From: a virus
Virus record (IMG/VR): IMGVR_UViG_3300042351_000343
Location: 1 to 40,451 of that record
DNA: 40,451 bases
Strand: one strand, 5' to 3'
Below are positions 14,580 to 21,382 of this stretch, in pieces (within the stretch, counting starts at the first letter, position 1; every line of letters starts with the position of its first letter). Below the pieces are notes generated by a model, which saw only the letters and a list, made by a program, of their open reading frames with translations, was not told the origin of the DNA and did not search any database. The position numbers and the translations under genes were made by a program.

Positions 14580-15210
14580 ACCTTTGATCTTTCGCGCATC
14601 CAGCTTGGGTGACATCATGACCGACCCAAAAGGCAAAGATGAGGTTTTGTCTGTCGGTGCTAAGACCGCCGTTACAAAGATGGCTAAAGAAGCTGTCTAT
14701 GGCTTTGACGAGCGTATTTCGTCTAAGTACATGACCAAGGGCATCGAGGTGGAAGATCAATCCATTGCCCTGCTTAACTCTGTTTTGTTTACGGACTACG
14801 CAAAGAACACCGAGCGCAAAACAAACGAGTGGGTGACAGGTGAGTGCGACATTTTTACCGGGTCAAAGATCATCGACATTAAGTCATCCTGGTCACTGAC
14901 CACGTTTCCCGTGCTTGCTGAACAAGGCGAGGACAAGGGTTACATGTGGCAACTTGCTGCCTACATGATGCTTTGGGATGTTGACCATGCTCAGATCGCC
15001 TATTGCCTTGTTTCTACGCCTGAAAACCTGATCGGTTACGAAGACCCACAGCTTCACATTGTTGACCACATCAACCCTGAGTTGCGGGTTACCTTGGTCC
15101 ACTACGAACGCGACAAGGCCAAAGAATCCAAGATCAAGGAAAAGACCGAAGCCGCCCGTGACTATTACAAACAAGTCATTGAGCGCATTGCCAACGAACA
15201 CACTTTTTAA
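14569..15210 (+). CDS. YqaJ-like phage exonuclease
   Basis: The 213-residue protein has a PD-(D/E)XK nuclease core: Glu60 in KGIEVEDQ, GECD at 91-94 and IIDIKSS at 101-107, followed by WQLAAYMML, a helix typical of lambda-exonuclease/YqaJ-type nucleases. It would resect duplex DNA ends to make single strands for the ERF protein. Overlap with erf implies coupled translation. Confidence 0.88.
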   Translation: MLNKPLIFRASSLGDIMTDPKGKDEVLSVGAKTAVTKMAKEAVYGFDERISSKYMTKGIEVEDQSIALLNSVLFTDYAKNTERKTNEWVTGECDIFTGSKIIDIKSSWSLTTFPVLAEQGEDKGYMWQLAAYMMLWDVDHAQIAYCLVSTPENLIGYEDPQLHIVDHINPELRVTLVHYERDKAKESKIKEKTEAARDYYKQVIERIANEHTF

Positions 15211-15219
15211 GGAGCAACC

Positions 15220-15405
15220 ATGAGCAATCCAACAGTAACTGAGTTCGGCACCATCTCTATGAACGACAAAGGTGTCATCGTATTTACAGACTTTTTAATT
15301 GACGCTGACCGATCAACCGACTGCAAAGAGGTGATCATTATTGACGCCGTAATTCGCCGACTGCTGGCCGAGCGTGAGATGTATGCCAACAAGGAGGAAG
15401 CATGA
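15220..15405 (+). CDS. small acidic protein, 61 aa
   Basis: The ATG follows AAGGAGCAACC. The product alternates beta-prone and acidic segments (GVIVFTDFLIDADRST, EVIIIDAVIRRLLAERE) and ends in a short helix. No family recognised. It overlaps the next gene by ATGA, in the recombination operon. Confidence 0.7.
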   Translation: MSNPTVTEFGTISMNDKGVIVFTDFLIDADRSTDCKEVIIIDAVIRRLLAEREMYANKEEA

Positions 15406-15686
15406 ACGGTCGCAAACTTCGTGATGCTGGAATTGCCCTTGTATCCATTGGCCGTGAGGAATGGATATCTAAGGCTAGAAAAGCTGCAATCCGTTACGCA
15501 CAAAAACACGGATTCGTCACCATCAATGATGTACGTGAACGAATCACGTTACCTGAGCACTTTAGCCCAAACGCATGGGGGGCCATCCTTCGGGGTGATG
15601 ACTTCCAGGCGGTTGGCTACACGCAAGCAACCCACCCACAAGCACATGCACGGGTGATTCGTATTTACAAACTGAAAGGAAACTGA
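15402..15686 (+). CDS. unknown basic protein, 94 aa
   Basis: The ATG has AAGGAGGAAGC upstream and overlaps the previous stop. The product is basic with a possible winged-helix character: helices (REEWISKARKAAIRYAQKHG), a segment TINDVRERI, then beta-type C-terminal strands (RVIRIYKLKGN). From memory, similar proteins occur beside SSB or recombination genes in phages, but no function is assigned. Confidence 0.72.
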   Translation: MNGRKLRDAGIALVSIGREEWISKARKAAIRYAQKHGFVTINDVRERITLPEHFSPNAWGAILRGDDFQAVGYTQATHPQAHARVIRIYKLKGN

Positions 15687-15689
15687 AAA

Positions 15690-16088
15690 ATGAACAATCT
15701 CACAATCGCTGGCGTCCTGGGCAAAGACCCGGAACTGAAACAAATCGGACAAGATCAGGTCTTGTCTTTTACGGTCGCTGACTCGCAAGGTAAGGAAAAA
15801 CCCACTCTTTGGTGGAACTGCCAGATGTGGGGCAAACGCGCTACCACTTTGCAGCAATACATGGCAAAGGGCCAAAAGGTCACAGTGTCGGGCAGCATTC
15901 AAATGCGCGAATACACCGACAAAGACGGCAACAAAAAGACCGCAATGGACGTGCGCGTGAATGATGTGGCTTTGCAGGGTGGTGGTGAACAACAAGCGCC
16001 AAAAGCAGCGCCAGCGCAACGCCAAGCGCCTGCACGACAAACCCCTGCGCCTAGCGGGTTTGATGACATGCCGGATTGCCCGTTTTGA
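15690..16088 (+). CDS. ssb: single-stranded DNA-binding protein
   Basis: The 132-residue protein has an OB-fold N-terminal domain (NNLTIAGVLGKDPELKQIG, WWNCQMWGKRA, QYMAKGQKVTVSGSIQMREY), a Pro/Ala/Gln-rich flexible linker (residues about 100-120) and an acidic tip DDMPDCPF, like the bacterial DDDIPF tip that recruits partners. The ribosome site is AAAGGAAACTG. It would coat strands made by the YqaJ-like exonuclease. Confidence 0.92.
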   Translation: MNNLTIAGVLGKDPELKQIGQDQVLSFTVADSQGKEKPTLWWNCQMWGKRATTLQQYMAKGQKVTVSGSIQMREYTDKDGNKKTAMDVRVNDVALQGGGEQQAPKAAPAQRQAPARQTPAPSGFDDMPDCPF

Positions 16089-16096
16089 GGTCAACA

Positions 16097-16240
16097 ATGA
16101 ACAAAACAAAATTCATCACTGTCCGGCTACCCGATGACGTCATGGAAAAGCTGAAAGCCGAAGCAGAAAAAAACACTCGCAGCATTTCCGCGCAGGTTTT
16201 GCACTACATCCGAATTGAACTTGTGAAGGTGAAAAAATGA
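16097..16240 (+). CDS. Arc-like ribbon-helix-helix protein, 47 aa
   Basis: The small frame encodes a classic ribbon-helix-helix: strand TKFITVRLPDDV, helix MEKLKAEAEKNTR, turn SIS, helix AQVLHYIRIEL. This is the Arc/MetJ fold; Arc of P22 is 53 residues. It probably binds operators as a dimer of dimers and may autoregulate or shut off early transcription. It lies 9 bp after ssb and overlaps the next gene by ATGA. Confidence 0.8.
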   Translation: MNKTKFITVRLPDDVMEKLKAEAEKNTRSISAQVLHYIRIELVKVKK

Positions 16241-16683
16241 ACAACTACGAACGCACCGCTGCCTGGTTAAAGGCCTGCGGCAAAGAGCCTGACATCGAGA
16301 ATCTGTCTGTGCAGATCGGCTGCCACCTGGAGGAGTTCTGCGAGTTCCTAAGGGCGCTGCGAAGCGACTCTGAGGGTTACGGCAAATTGTTGGACCGTAC
16401 TCGCACCGAGCTCGAGTGGTTTGCTGGAAAGCTGAAACGCCGTGAGCAATTTGTTTACATCCCGGTACACTTTCGGATTGATGCCCTGGACGCCTTGTGT
16501 GATACCGAAGTCACGGGTAATGGCGTGGCTTACTTGGCAGGTATGGACAAGATTGGGGCCGATGCTGCTGTCCTTGATTCCAACGATACAAAGCTGGAAG
16601 ACGGTAAGGCCGTAATACTGCCTGGCGGCAAGATCGGCAAAGGCAAAGACTACAAAGCACCAGACTTGCGAGGTTTTGTGTGA
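16237..16683 (+). CDS. MazG-like nucleotide pyrophosphohydrolase
   Basis: The 148-residue protein resembles phage all-alpha NTP pyrophosphohydrolases: an ExxE-type metal site in HLEEFCEF (Glu32/33 and Glu36), a second acidic helix RIDALDALCDTEV, and a C-terminal tail (GMDKIGADAAVLDSNDTKLE, then GKIGKGKDYKAPDL) that is characteristic of phage MazG-like proteins. It may hydrolyse dNTPs or (p)ppGpp-type nucleotides, keeping host metabolism permissive. Confidence 0.78.
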   Translation: MNNYERTAAWLKACGKEPDIENLSVQIGCHLEEFCEFLRALRSDSEGYGKLLDRTRTELEWFAGKLKRREQFVYIPVHFRIDALDALCDTEVTGNGVAYLAGMDKIGADAAVLDSNDTKLEDGKAVILPGGKIGKGKDYKAPDLRGFV

Positions 16684-17168
16684 GAAAGGCCGGGAAGAAA
16701 CGCCCGGCCCAAAGGCCCAAGCACTACACCATCATGGATGAAATGATGGCAAGCCCGACCGAGCCATTACCAGTGGAGTACCGCCGCCACCAGTTGACCA
16801 GAATGTATGAAGGTTTGGCCTCGATGGAAAAAGGCGAAAACCCAACTACCGATGATTGGCGGGTAGTTTCAGATGCCGTCAACCTCATGGAGACATTGAT
16901 TGAAACCATGCAAGTCTGCGAGGACAACTCAGGGCTGTTGATGGATGCCATCACAGCGATGGCAATGGCAGGACGCAGAAACCTAGCGGGTAACGCTATC
17001 CGGTTGGACGGTGCAGGGATTCAGGCTGTGAGGGCGATCTTGGAAGACTACGCCGCCCTTCTTGACGTGTTGCCAGCACGCACGATGATTCGATGCCACC
17101 GACTGACCGAGAAACGATTGCATGACTTGATGGACGGTAAGCGAAAACCGAACGATGTTGCGATATAA
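16680..17168 (+). CDS. conserved-type phage protein, 162 aa
   Basis: The start is a GTG at 16680 that overlaps the MazG-like stop as GTGA, with GCGAGG upstream. The product has a basic N terminus (RKAGKKRPAQRPK) and then a helical body with no motif I can name. From memory it resembles hypothetical proteins common in betaproteobacterial phages. It ends the first early operon; a promoter candidate follows immediately. Confidence 0.7.
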   Translation: MRKAGKKRPAQRPKHYTIMDEMMASPTEPLPVEYRRHQLTRMYEGLASMEKGENPTTDDWRVVSDAVNLMETLIETMQVCEDNSGLLMDAITAMAMAGRRNLAGNAIRLDGAGIQAVRAILEDYAALLDVLPARTMIRCHRLTEKRLHDLMDGKRKPNDVAI

Positions 17169-17253
17169 GGGTTTATCCCTATAAAAAAATCTTTTAAGTT
17201 TGTGGGTGTTCGTGTTATGATTGAGCCATCAACAACACAACAGGAGCTAACAA
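17169..17253 (+). promoter_or_regulatory. second early promoter (shared element with extended -10)
   Basis: ATAAAAAAATCTTTTAA (17181-17197), then 18 bp, then TATGAT (17216-17221) with TG one base ahead (extended -10). The spacer holds TTGTG-GGTGT-TCGTG (17200-17214), closely matching the motif at 13956-13970. The upstream inverted repeat AGGG-TTTAT-CCCT lies at about 17168-17180. It would drive the small-gene operon 17254-19880. Confidence 0.65.
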
Positions 17254-17427
17254 ATGACTTTCAACATTAATCAAATCGTAAAAGCAAAATTCGGACAGTT
17301 CATCATCTTGGGCTTTCGCAGCATTGATGGAGAACAATACGCACAGGTTAAAGAGTATTGCAAGGTAACTGGCAAAGCGCGTAAAGGCGAAATGTCACTT
17401 CCAGTTTCTTCTTTGACAGCAATCTAA
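17254..17427 (+). CDS. small beta-rich protein, 57 aa
   Basis: The ATG has CAGGAGCTAAC upstream. The product reads FNINQIVKAKFGQFIILGFR, then DGEQYAQVKEYC, and ends SLPVSSLTAI. It looks like a small SH3-like beta barrel known from phage hypothetical proteins. First gene after the second early promoter. Function unknown. Confidence 0.75.
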   Translation: MTFNINQIVKAKFGQFIILGFRSIDGEQYAQVKEYCKVTGKARKGEMSLPVSSLTAI

Positions 17428-17434
17428 ACCAACC

Positions 17435-17448
17435 GGGGCTTCGGCCCC
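17435..17448 (+). other. GGGGC-TTCG-GCCCC hairpin between small genes
   Basis: A perfect 5-bp GC stem with a stable TTCG loop sits 7 bp after the 57-aa gene. No T-tract follows, so it is more likely an mRNA 3'-end stabiliser or partial attenuator than a full terminator. Confidence 0.6.
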
Positions 17449-17465
17449 ACATCAAGGAGAACGAC

Positions 17466-17639
17466 ATGAAAGACTCACACCTCAAAACCCCCCGCACTCT
17501 TGATGAGTGTCACTTCACCCCAGGCTATGTTAGCCACGACTCTAAAGAACCATTGGGCGAGCGTTTGGCTGGTTATGCCTTGGCTTTGGCAATTGGTTGC
17601 GGCATGGCCGCTTTGCTGGTTGCATGGTGGTCGTCATGA
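17466..17639 (+). CDS. small single-pass membrane protein, 57 aa
   Basis: The ATG follows AAGGAGAACGAC. The N-terminal 35 residues are polar (EPLGERL, etc.), and the C terminus is one hydrophobic helix (AGYALALAIGCGMAALLVAW) ending WSS. It is a tail-anchored topology. It overlaps the next gene by ATGA. It might act in host takeover or superinfection exclusion, but this is only a guess. Confidence 0.65.
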   Translation: MKDSHLKTPRTLDECHFTPGYVSHDSKEPLGERLAGYALALAIGCGMAALLVAWWSS

Positions 17640-17878
17640 GTACACAACCCGAAGCCTTGCGATTGGCTGATGAGCTGGATGGAACAGTAAAGACTGGATA
17701 TTGGGAGGCAGCCGCAGAACTGCGACGCTTGCACTCAGTCAATGCTGAATTGCTGGAGGCAGCAGAAGACGCAGTTAACCGCATTACATCTCAATTGAAA
17801 TTACTGAGATGTGATGACGAATTTATTGCACACGAAACGCAAAAGTTACGTTTTGCCATTGCCAAAGCACAGGAGTAA
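17636..17878 (+). CDS. helical protein, 80 aa
   Basis: The ATG at 17636 overlaps the previous stop. The sequence QPEALRLADELDG, EAAAELRRLHSVNAELLEAA is a pattern frequent in small phage proteins of Burkholderiales-type phages and probably forms a coiled coil. Function unknown. Confidence 0.7.
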   Translation: MSTQPEALRLADELDGTVKTGYWEAAAELRRLHSVNAELLEAAEDAVNRITSQLKLLRCDDEFIAHETQKLRFAIAKAQE

Positions 17879-17881
17879 ACC

Positions 17882-18184
17882 ATGAGCGATTACAACACCA
17901 TGATGATGAACAACCGTCAAGATGACGAAGACCGGGCAGAACGCCGATCAATGGCAATTGAGGCGCGGTCTGTTGAACTGATGCAACACGGTGAGGCTTG
18001 CGATCCGATGGACGGGTTCAACATCACCGAGGCGCTGGGCGAGGCAAGCACCAACGTCAAGATGGTGCTGGCCAAGGTGCTGGCCGAGCGCAAGTTCGAT
18101 CAGGTTGGAATCCTGGTGGATAGCGTGAGCCGGGAGTATTGGGCAAAGATGGCCGACGAGATGGCCGAGAGGGAGTTGACATGA
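17882..18184 (+). CDS. unknown acidic helical protein, 100 aa
   Basis: The gene starts 3 bp after the previous stop and ends in an ATGA overlap. The product is charged and Met-rich at its N terminus (YNTMMMNNRQDDEDRAERR), then helical, with REYWAKMADEMAERELT at the end. No domain recognised. Confidence 0.65.
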   Translation: MSDYNTMMMNNRQDDEDRAERRSMAIEARSVELMQHGEACDPMDGFNITEALGEASTNVKMVLAKVLAERKFDQVGILVDSVSREYWAKMADEMAERELT

Positions 18185-18915
18185 CACACACAAAAGACGA
18201 AGCATTGAAGCTGGCGCTGGAGGCGTTGTTGATTAACTGTGGTGGGAACACTGATGGCGTTGGAAAAGAAGCCATCACCGCCATCAAGCAAGCCCTTGCA
18301 GTACCTACTGTGCAGGAGCCAGTGGCGCTGGGTAAGCCAACCGATGAAATGATTCAAGCCGCTACCGATGAATACGATGAATGGGCGTTTGACAACAAAG
18401 GCACTACTGAGTGCATTCGAGCAATGCTTGCGAAGGCGCTGAAGGTCCAGCCAACACCCGCACAGCCAGCACCATTGCCCGCTCGCGTCACCGAAGAAAT
18501 GCACATTGCAGCCGTGAAGGTGTTGCATCGGGCCAATGGTGTTGATGGTCTACCGCAACGCATGCTGGATGCAATGCTTGCTGTTCAACCCGCACAGCCA
18601 GCAAACAATCAACGAAAGGTAGATATGACAAAAGACAATGAAAAACCAGTGGCAATTGAATATTGGGCGCAAGACACCATGGAATCTGGCCGATGGGCAA
18701 CAACTGGCAGGATGACAAAAGCAATAGCAAACAGGTTGCTTTCTGATGAATTTAGTGTGTTGTATCCAATGGCGCGTATTGTTGAGCCTTTAGAAGAAAC
18801 CAACGCAGCACAGCCAGCCGTGCCCGATGCCTTTGGAACGCGAGAGGGTGAGCATCCCCAATATGTGCAGGGATTTAACGATTGCAGAGCAGAGATGCTG
18901 AAAGGAATGAAATGA
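18181..18915 (+). CDS. modular protein of Ala/Gln/Pro-linked segments, 244 aa
   Basis: I chose the ATG at 18181 because it overlaps the previous stop as ATGA. Three segments are visible: KDEALKLALEALLINCGG (1-70), a repeat-like pair KPTDEMIQAATDEY / RVTEEMHIAAVKVL (about 60-135), and a different C-terminal domain, KPVAIEYWAQDTMESGRW (about 150-200). They are joined by Pro/Ala/Gln linkers (VQPTPAQPAPLPA, VQPAQPANN). From memory this architecture is common in betaproteobacterial phages. It may bring together short interaction modules. Function unknown. Confidence 0.65.
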   Translation: MTHTKDEALKLALEALLINCGGNTDGVGKEAITAIKQALAVPTVQEPVALGKPTDEMIQAATDEYDEWAFDNKGTTECIRAMLAKALKVQPTPAQPAPLPARVTEEMHIAAVKVLHRANGVDGLPQRMLDAMLAVQPAQPANNQRKVDMTKDNEKPVAIEYWAQDTMESGRWATTGRMTKAIANRLLSDEFSVLYPMARIVEPLEETNAAQPAVPDAFGTREGEHPQYVQGFNDCRAEMLKGMK

Positions 18916-19127
18916 AAACCACGATAGACATGGCCCGTGAGGCTGGCTTTGATGTGGTTGTACAAATTAATGCTGTAGATGGAAGCATTGCACACCTCAC
19001 AGCATTTGCTGCCCTTGTCCGTGCTGATGAGCGTGAGGCGTGTGCAAAGGTGTGCGAAAGAGAAGGACAAAGCCCATATGCGACAAAACACGCTGCCGCC
19101 GCCATCCGAGCAAGGGGACAAGAATGA
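18912..19127 (+). CDS. small protein with EREACAKVCE motif, 71 aa
   Basis: ATG at 18912 overlaps the previous stop as ATGA. The product ends DEREACAKVCEREGQSPYAT, KHAAAAIRARGQE, a stretch that from memory recurs in many small phage proteins of betaproteobacterial phages. No known function. Confidence 0.65.
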   Translation: MKTTIDMAREAGFDVVVQINAVDGSIAHLTAFAALVRADEREACAKVCEREGQSPYATKHAAAAIRARGQE

Positions 19128-19240
19128 CCCGCCTTCTTTTAATCGCCGCCCTGCTTTCGGCGTGTTCAACAACTCAAGAAGTTTGCGGGATTACACCGGA
19201 CGGCGACAACTTTTGCTTAATTTTAGAAAAACAAATATGA
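19124..19240 (+). CDS. mini lipoprotein, 38 aa
   Basis: The ATG overlaps the previous stop (ATGA), and the stop overlaps the next ATG (ATGA). The sequence TRLLLIAALLSAC is a compact signal with lipobox LSAC, so Cys14 would be lipidated and leave a mature peptide of about 25 residues (STTQEVCGITPDGDN...). Such mini-lipoproteins may act in superinfection exclusion or block receptors; no direct evidence here. Confidence 0.55.
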   Translation: MTRLLLIAALLSACSTTQEVCGITPDGDNFCLILEKQI

Positions 19241-19566
19241 AACTAGGAACTCAACTCGGTCAAAAAGCCAAAGCAGTCTTGGAATGTTTGCGCAAAAACG
19301 GCAAACTGAATCGCCTGGACTTGGAAATGAAATTGAACATCGGGCCGCTGTCAAAGACAATCAACGGGATGTATGGAATGCACTACATCAAACAATTCGG
19401 GGGGCAAGCGGGAATGTACGAAATTAGCAAAATGGGCCGGGTTGCTCTGGGTGAAGAATTGGCACTGAATGAATGTGTATCAACCAGGATTTGCAACGGG
19501 TCAATGCGTGAGGTCTATGTGCCTAATGTGCATTTAACCCAAAGACATGGAGTGGCACGGGTATGA
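19237..19566 (+). CDS. winged-helix-like DNA-binding protein, 109 aa
   Basis: The ATG at 19237 overlaps the lipoprotein stop. The product begins KLGTQLGQKAKAVLECLRKN, LNRLDLEMKLNIG, LSKTINGMYG, which looks like a winged helix-turn-helix. The wing would be HYIKQFGGQAGMYEISKMGR. It is a candidate late-gene regulator by position near the end of the early operon, but no target is known. Confidence 0.62.
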   Translation: MKLGTQLGQKAKAVLECLRKNGKLNRLDLEMKLNIGPLSKTINGMYGMHYIKQFGGQAGMYEISKMGRVALGEELALNECVSTRICNGSMREVYVPNVHLTQRHGVARV

Positions 19567-19880
19567 AAAAATGTTGTGATGACTACGGAAACTGCAACCA
19601 AGGCCGTGACTGCCCGATTCGCAAGGAAAGAATTGAACGTGTCGCTAAGGTAGCAAAGGCAAGGCCCGTGATGATGGCAGCAAAGCCCTTGGGGTTGTCA
19701 TCATTCTGGGTGCGTTACGGCAAGGCACTAGCCAAGTGGTTTTTGCTTGGCATTGTTGGGGTGATATGGCTTTTGTGTTTGGTAGCCGTTGTTTACTTTA
19801 CGTTCAAGGCTCCAACACCTGAAGCAGCTCTTGCTCCTTCAAGTCCCATTGCTTCAAATTCTTTTCGACACGTTGAGTAA
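19563..19880 (+). CDS. Cys-rich N terminus plus membrane helix, 105 aa
   Basis: The N terminus has KKCCDDYGNCNQGRDCPIRK, a small Cys cluster that could bind metal. A transmembrane helix follows (FLLGIVGVIWLLCLVAVVYF, about residues 60-80). Its 3' end overlaps the Rz-like gene on the opposite strand by 88 bp, so the early and late transcripts converge inside coding sequence. Confidence 0.65.
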   Translation: MKKCCDDYGNCNQGRDCPIRKERIERVAKVAKARPVMMAAKPLGLSSFWVRYGKALAKWFLLGIVGVIWLLCLVAVVYFTFKAPTPEAALAPSSPIASNSFRHVE

Positions 19881-20206
19881 AGATCGTGTAATCCACGGGC
19901 GTAGATTCTGAGATTTGCGCTTGTGGCTTTTTCGATCTTTGCTCTGTGGTCAGACTGGACGCGCAGCCGGTCAGAATCGCGCAAACGCACAGCAAGGTCA
20001 TTAATTTCATCTTGGGCATGGATGTATTCCTTTTGTGCTTTGGCGGCTTGCTCGACCTGTCTAGCGATTTCTTTGGCCTGTTCTCGTAGGGTGGAGTTTT
20101 CCAAAGAAAGCCAATGGCTTTTTTCGTGGATTCTTCCAGCTTGGTAAAGCATAAAACCTGCGACAGAGGCAGCGACCAAAATCAATGCAATGAAAATGCG
20201 ATTCAT
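19793..20206 (-). CDS. Rz: Rz-like inner-membrane spanin
   Basis: The 137-residue protein has an N-terminal membrane helix (RIFIALILVAASVAGFMLY), then a long coiled coil (EKSHWLSLENSTLREQAKEI, RQVEQAAKAQKEYIHAQDE), as in i-spanins. Spanins fuse inner and outer membranes at the end of lysis. The ATG at 20206 overlaps the endolysin stop as ATGA. An o-spanin gene is nested in another frame. Confidence 0.85.
   Translation of the reverse strand: MNRIFIALILVAASVAGFMLYQAGRIHEKSHWLSLENSTLREQAKEIARQVEQAAKAQKEYIHAQDEINDLAVRLRDSDRLRVQSDHRAKIEKATSANLRIYARGLHDLYSTCRKEFEAMGLEGARAASGVGALNVK
19804..20019 (-). CDS. Rz1: Rz1-like outer-membrane spanin lipoprotein, nested in Rz
   Basis: The 71-residue protein has a signal and lipobox (KLMTLLCVCAILTGC), so it would be lipidated in the outer membrane and partner the Rz coiled coil. 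It lies entirely inside Rz in another frame, the lambda arrangement. AAAGGAATACATCC supports the start at 20019. It is less proline-rich than lambda Rz1. Confidence 0.82.
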   Translation of the reverse strand: MPKMKLMTLLCVCAILTGCASSLTTEQRSKKPQAQISESTPVDYTIFTQRVEKNLKQWDLKEQELLQVLEP

Positions 20207-20826
20207 TGTTTCCAGCGGCGGTAAGCAAAAAACCCGGCGATAACTAACAAAATAACAACAATCCAAGAATAGTTAGTGGTTACTTCAGAAACCACCACAT
20301 CAACTTCGTCATCCGGTGTTGGGGTATTTACATTTTGTGCCGCCAAACATTGGTCCCGGCGCTCTAGTGCCCTGGTGTAAACCCCGGCGCATCCGCTACC
20401 TTCGACACTGCAATCTTTGCCCCGGACTTTTTTCCAGCGTTCGTACTCATTGCAAGCTCCGATATAGTCACCTGCGTTGATTTTTTTGACGATGGTGGAA
20501 CTACATGTTTTCACTGCACCGAACTGGTAAGAGTGACCCACAAGAATGTCATATTCTTTCTGAGAAACAGGAGCCTTCACGCATTTTGCAAGTCGCTTTT
20601 CATCCTTTGCGATGTGTTCAACAGCAAAGCGAACAGCCTCCACGGGGGTGATGGTCTCGCCTTTCTTTACGGGCGTTCCATCGGGCCGTGTGGTGCTTCC
20701 AAACCCCACGGTCTGAGGATCGCCAGCAACAGGGACAACGGCGCGTGATGTATAACCTTCGTGCGCGACAATCCCAGCAAGACCGGCGGCTGAAAGCGTT
20801 AAGGCTGCAATGGATGCGCGTTTCAT
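20203..20826 (-). CDS. GH24-type lysozyme (endolysin) with two hydrophobic termini
   Basis: The enzyme cleaves peptidoglycan. The T4/P22-type lysozyme core is HEGYTSRAVVPVAGDPQTVG with likely catalytic Glu23 and the conserved Asp36/Thr39 region. The N-terminal 21 residues are mildly hydrophobic (IAALTLSAAGLAGIVA), like a signal-arrest-release anchor. Unusually, the C terminus also carries a strong membrane helix (YSWIVVILLVIAGFFAYRRW, about 186-205) with a basic end. It overlaps genes on both sides by ATGA. Confidence 0.88.
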   Translation of the reverse strand: MKRASIAALTLSAAGLAGIVAHEGYTSRAVVPVAGDPQTVGFGSTTRPDGTPVKKGETITPVEAVRFAVEHIAKDEKRLAKCVKAPVSQKEYDILVGHSYQFGAVKTCSSTIVKKINAGDYIGACNEYERWKKVRGKDCSVEGSGCAGVYTRALERRDQCLAAQNVNTPTPDDEVDVVVSEVTTNYSWIVVILLVIAGFFAYRRWKQ

Positions 20827-21008
20827 AGTGTGTACTTATAAAAAATAAGTGGTTGAGATTTTCCGTTTCGACTGATTAACCGAATCTTTTTGACAGGCAT
20901 ATTTTCAAGTAGATCAATGATCTCTTGTTTAGAAACACCCAACGAATCGGCAAGTTCTTTTGCTGTTCGTGGGTTTTCGCCTATCAATTTTAAGATTCGG
21001 TCTTGCAT
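20823..21008 (-). CDS. small winged helix-turn-helix protein, 61 aa
   Basis: The product (DRILKLIGENPRTAKELADS, LGVSKQEIIDLLENM) is a clear helix-turn-helix of the MarR/winged type with a short wing (KIRLISRNGKSQPLIFYKY). The ATG at 21008 makes a TGATG with the preceding stop. It sits directly upstream of the endolysin, so a role in lysis timing is possible but untested. Confidence 0.72.
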   Translation of the reverse strand: MQDRILKLIGENPRTAKELADSLGVSKQEIIDLLENMPVKKIRLISRNGKSQPLIFYKYTL

Positions 21009-21361
21009 CAAATGCCTTGGCCGGGCGTGATGTAGACAGTAGCCGCTGCGCTGGACAGGCCGCTAAAGTATGTGTTGATATTGAATCGCAAGACCTCAAC
21101 AGCGCCAGGCACCAAGACGATGGCATCCGAAGGCGTGCCAGCGACTGGAGCAACCGAAGCAGCCTGGGCTAGTGCAGCTGTTGGGCCAGTGCCCAAGAAC
21201 ACGGTGGTCGTGCCGTTGTTGATGAAACGGTATTGGCCTGCGTTCTGAGGGTTGAACTTCTCGTAGACCGGAGCTTGCACGCCTGTGGGGGCTGATGCGG
21301 CTGCGGCTACGACTACGGTCTTGCCAAGGGGGGCAAATGCGATTTGAGAATTGGTTGACAT
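21008..21361 (-). CDS. probable small structural protein, 117 aa
   Basis: The product is Ala/Gly/Thr/Val-rich with a beta-strand pattern (YRFINNGTTTVFLGTGPT, GAVEVLRFNINTYFSG, AATVYITPGQG) and no membrane helix. This composition is usual for phage head-decoration or capping proteins. The family is not recognised. It lies between the tail-fibre genes and the lysis cassette. Confidence 0.6.
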   Translation of the reverse strand: MSTNSQIAFAPLGKTVVVAAAASAPTGVQAPVYEKFNPQNAGQYRFINNGTTTVFLGTGPTAALAQAASVAPVAGTPSDAIVLVPGAVEVLRFNINTYFSGLSSAAATVYITPGQGI

Positions 21362-21382
21362 TTATGGTTTCTTTCAAAAAAA

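Noticed and set aside
17435-17448. Rho-independent terminator at the GGGGC-TTCG-GCCCC hairpin
   Set aside because: No T-tract follows on either strand that would make it a convincing terminator; listed as a hairpin only.
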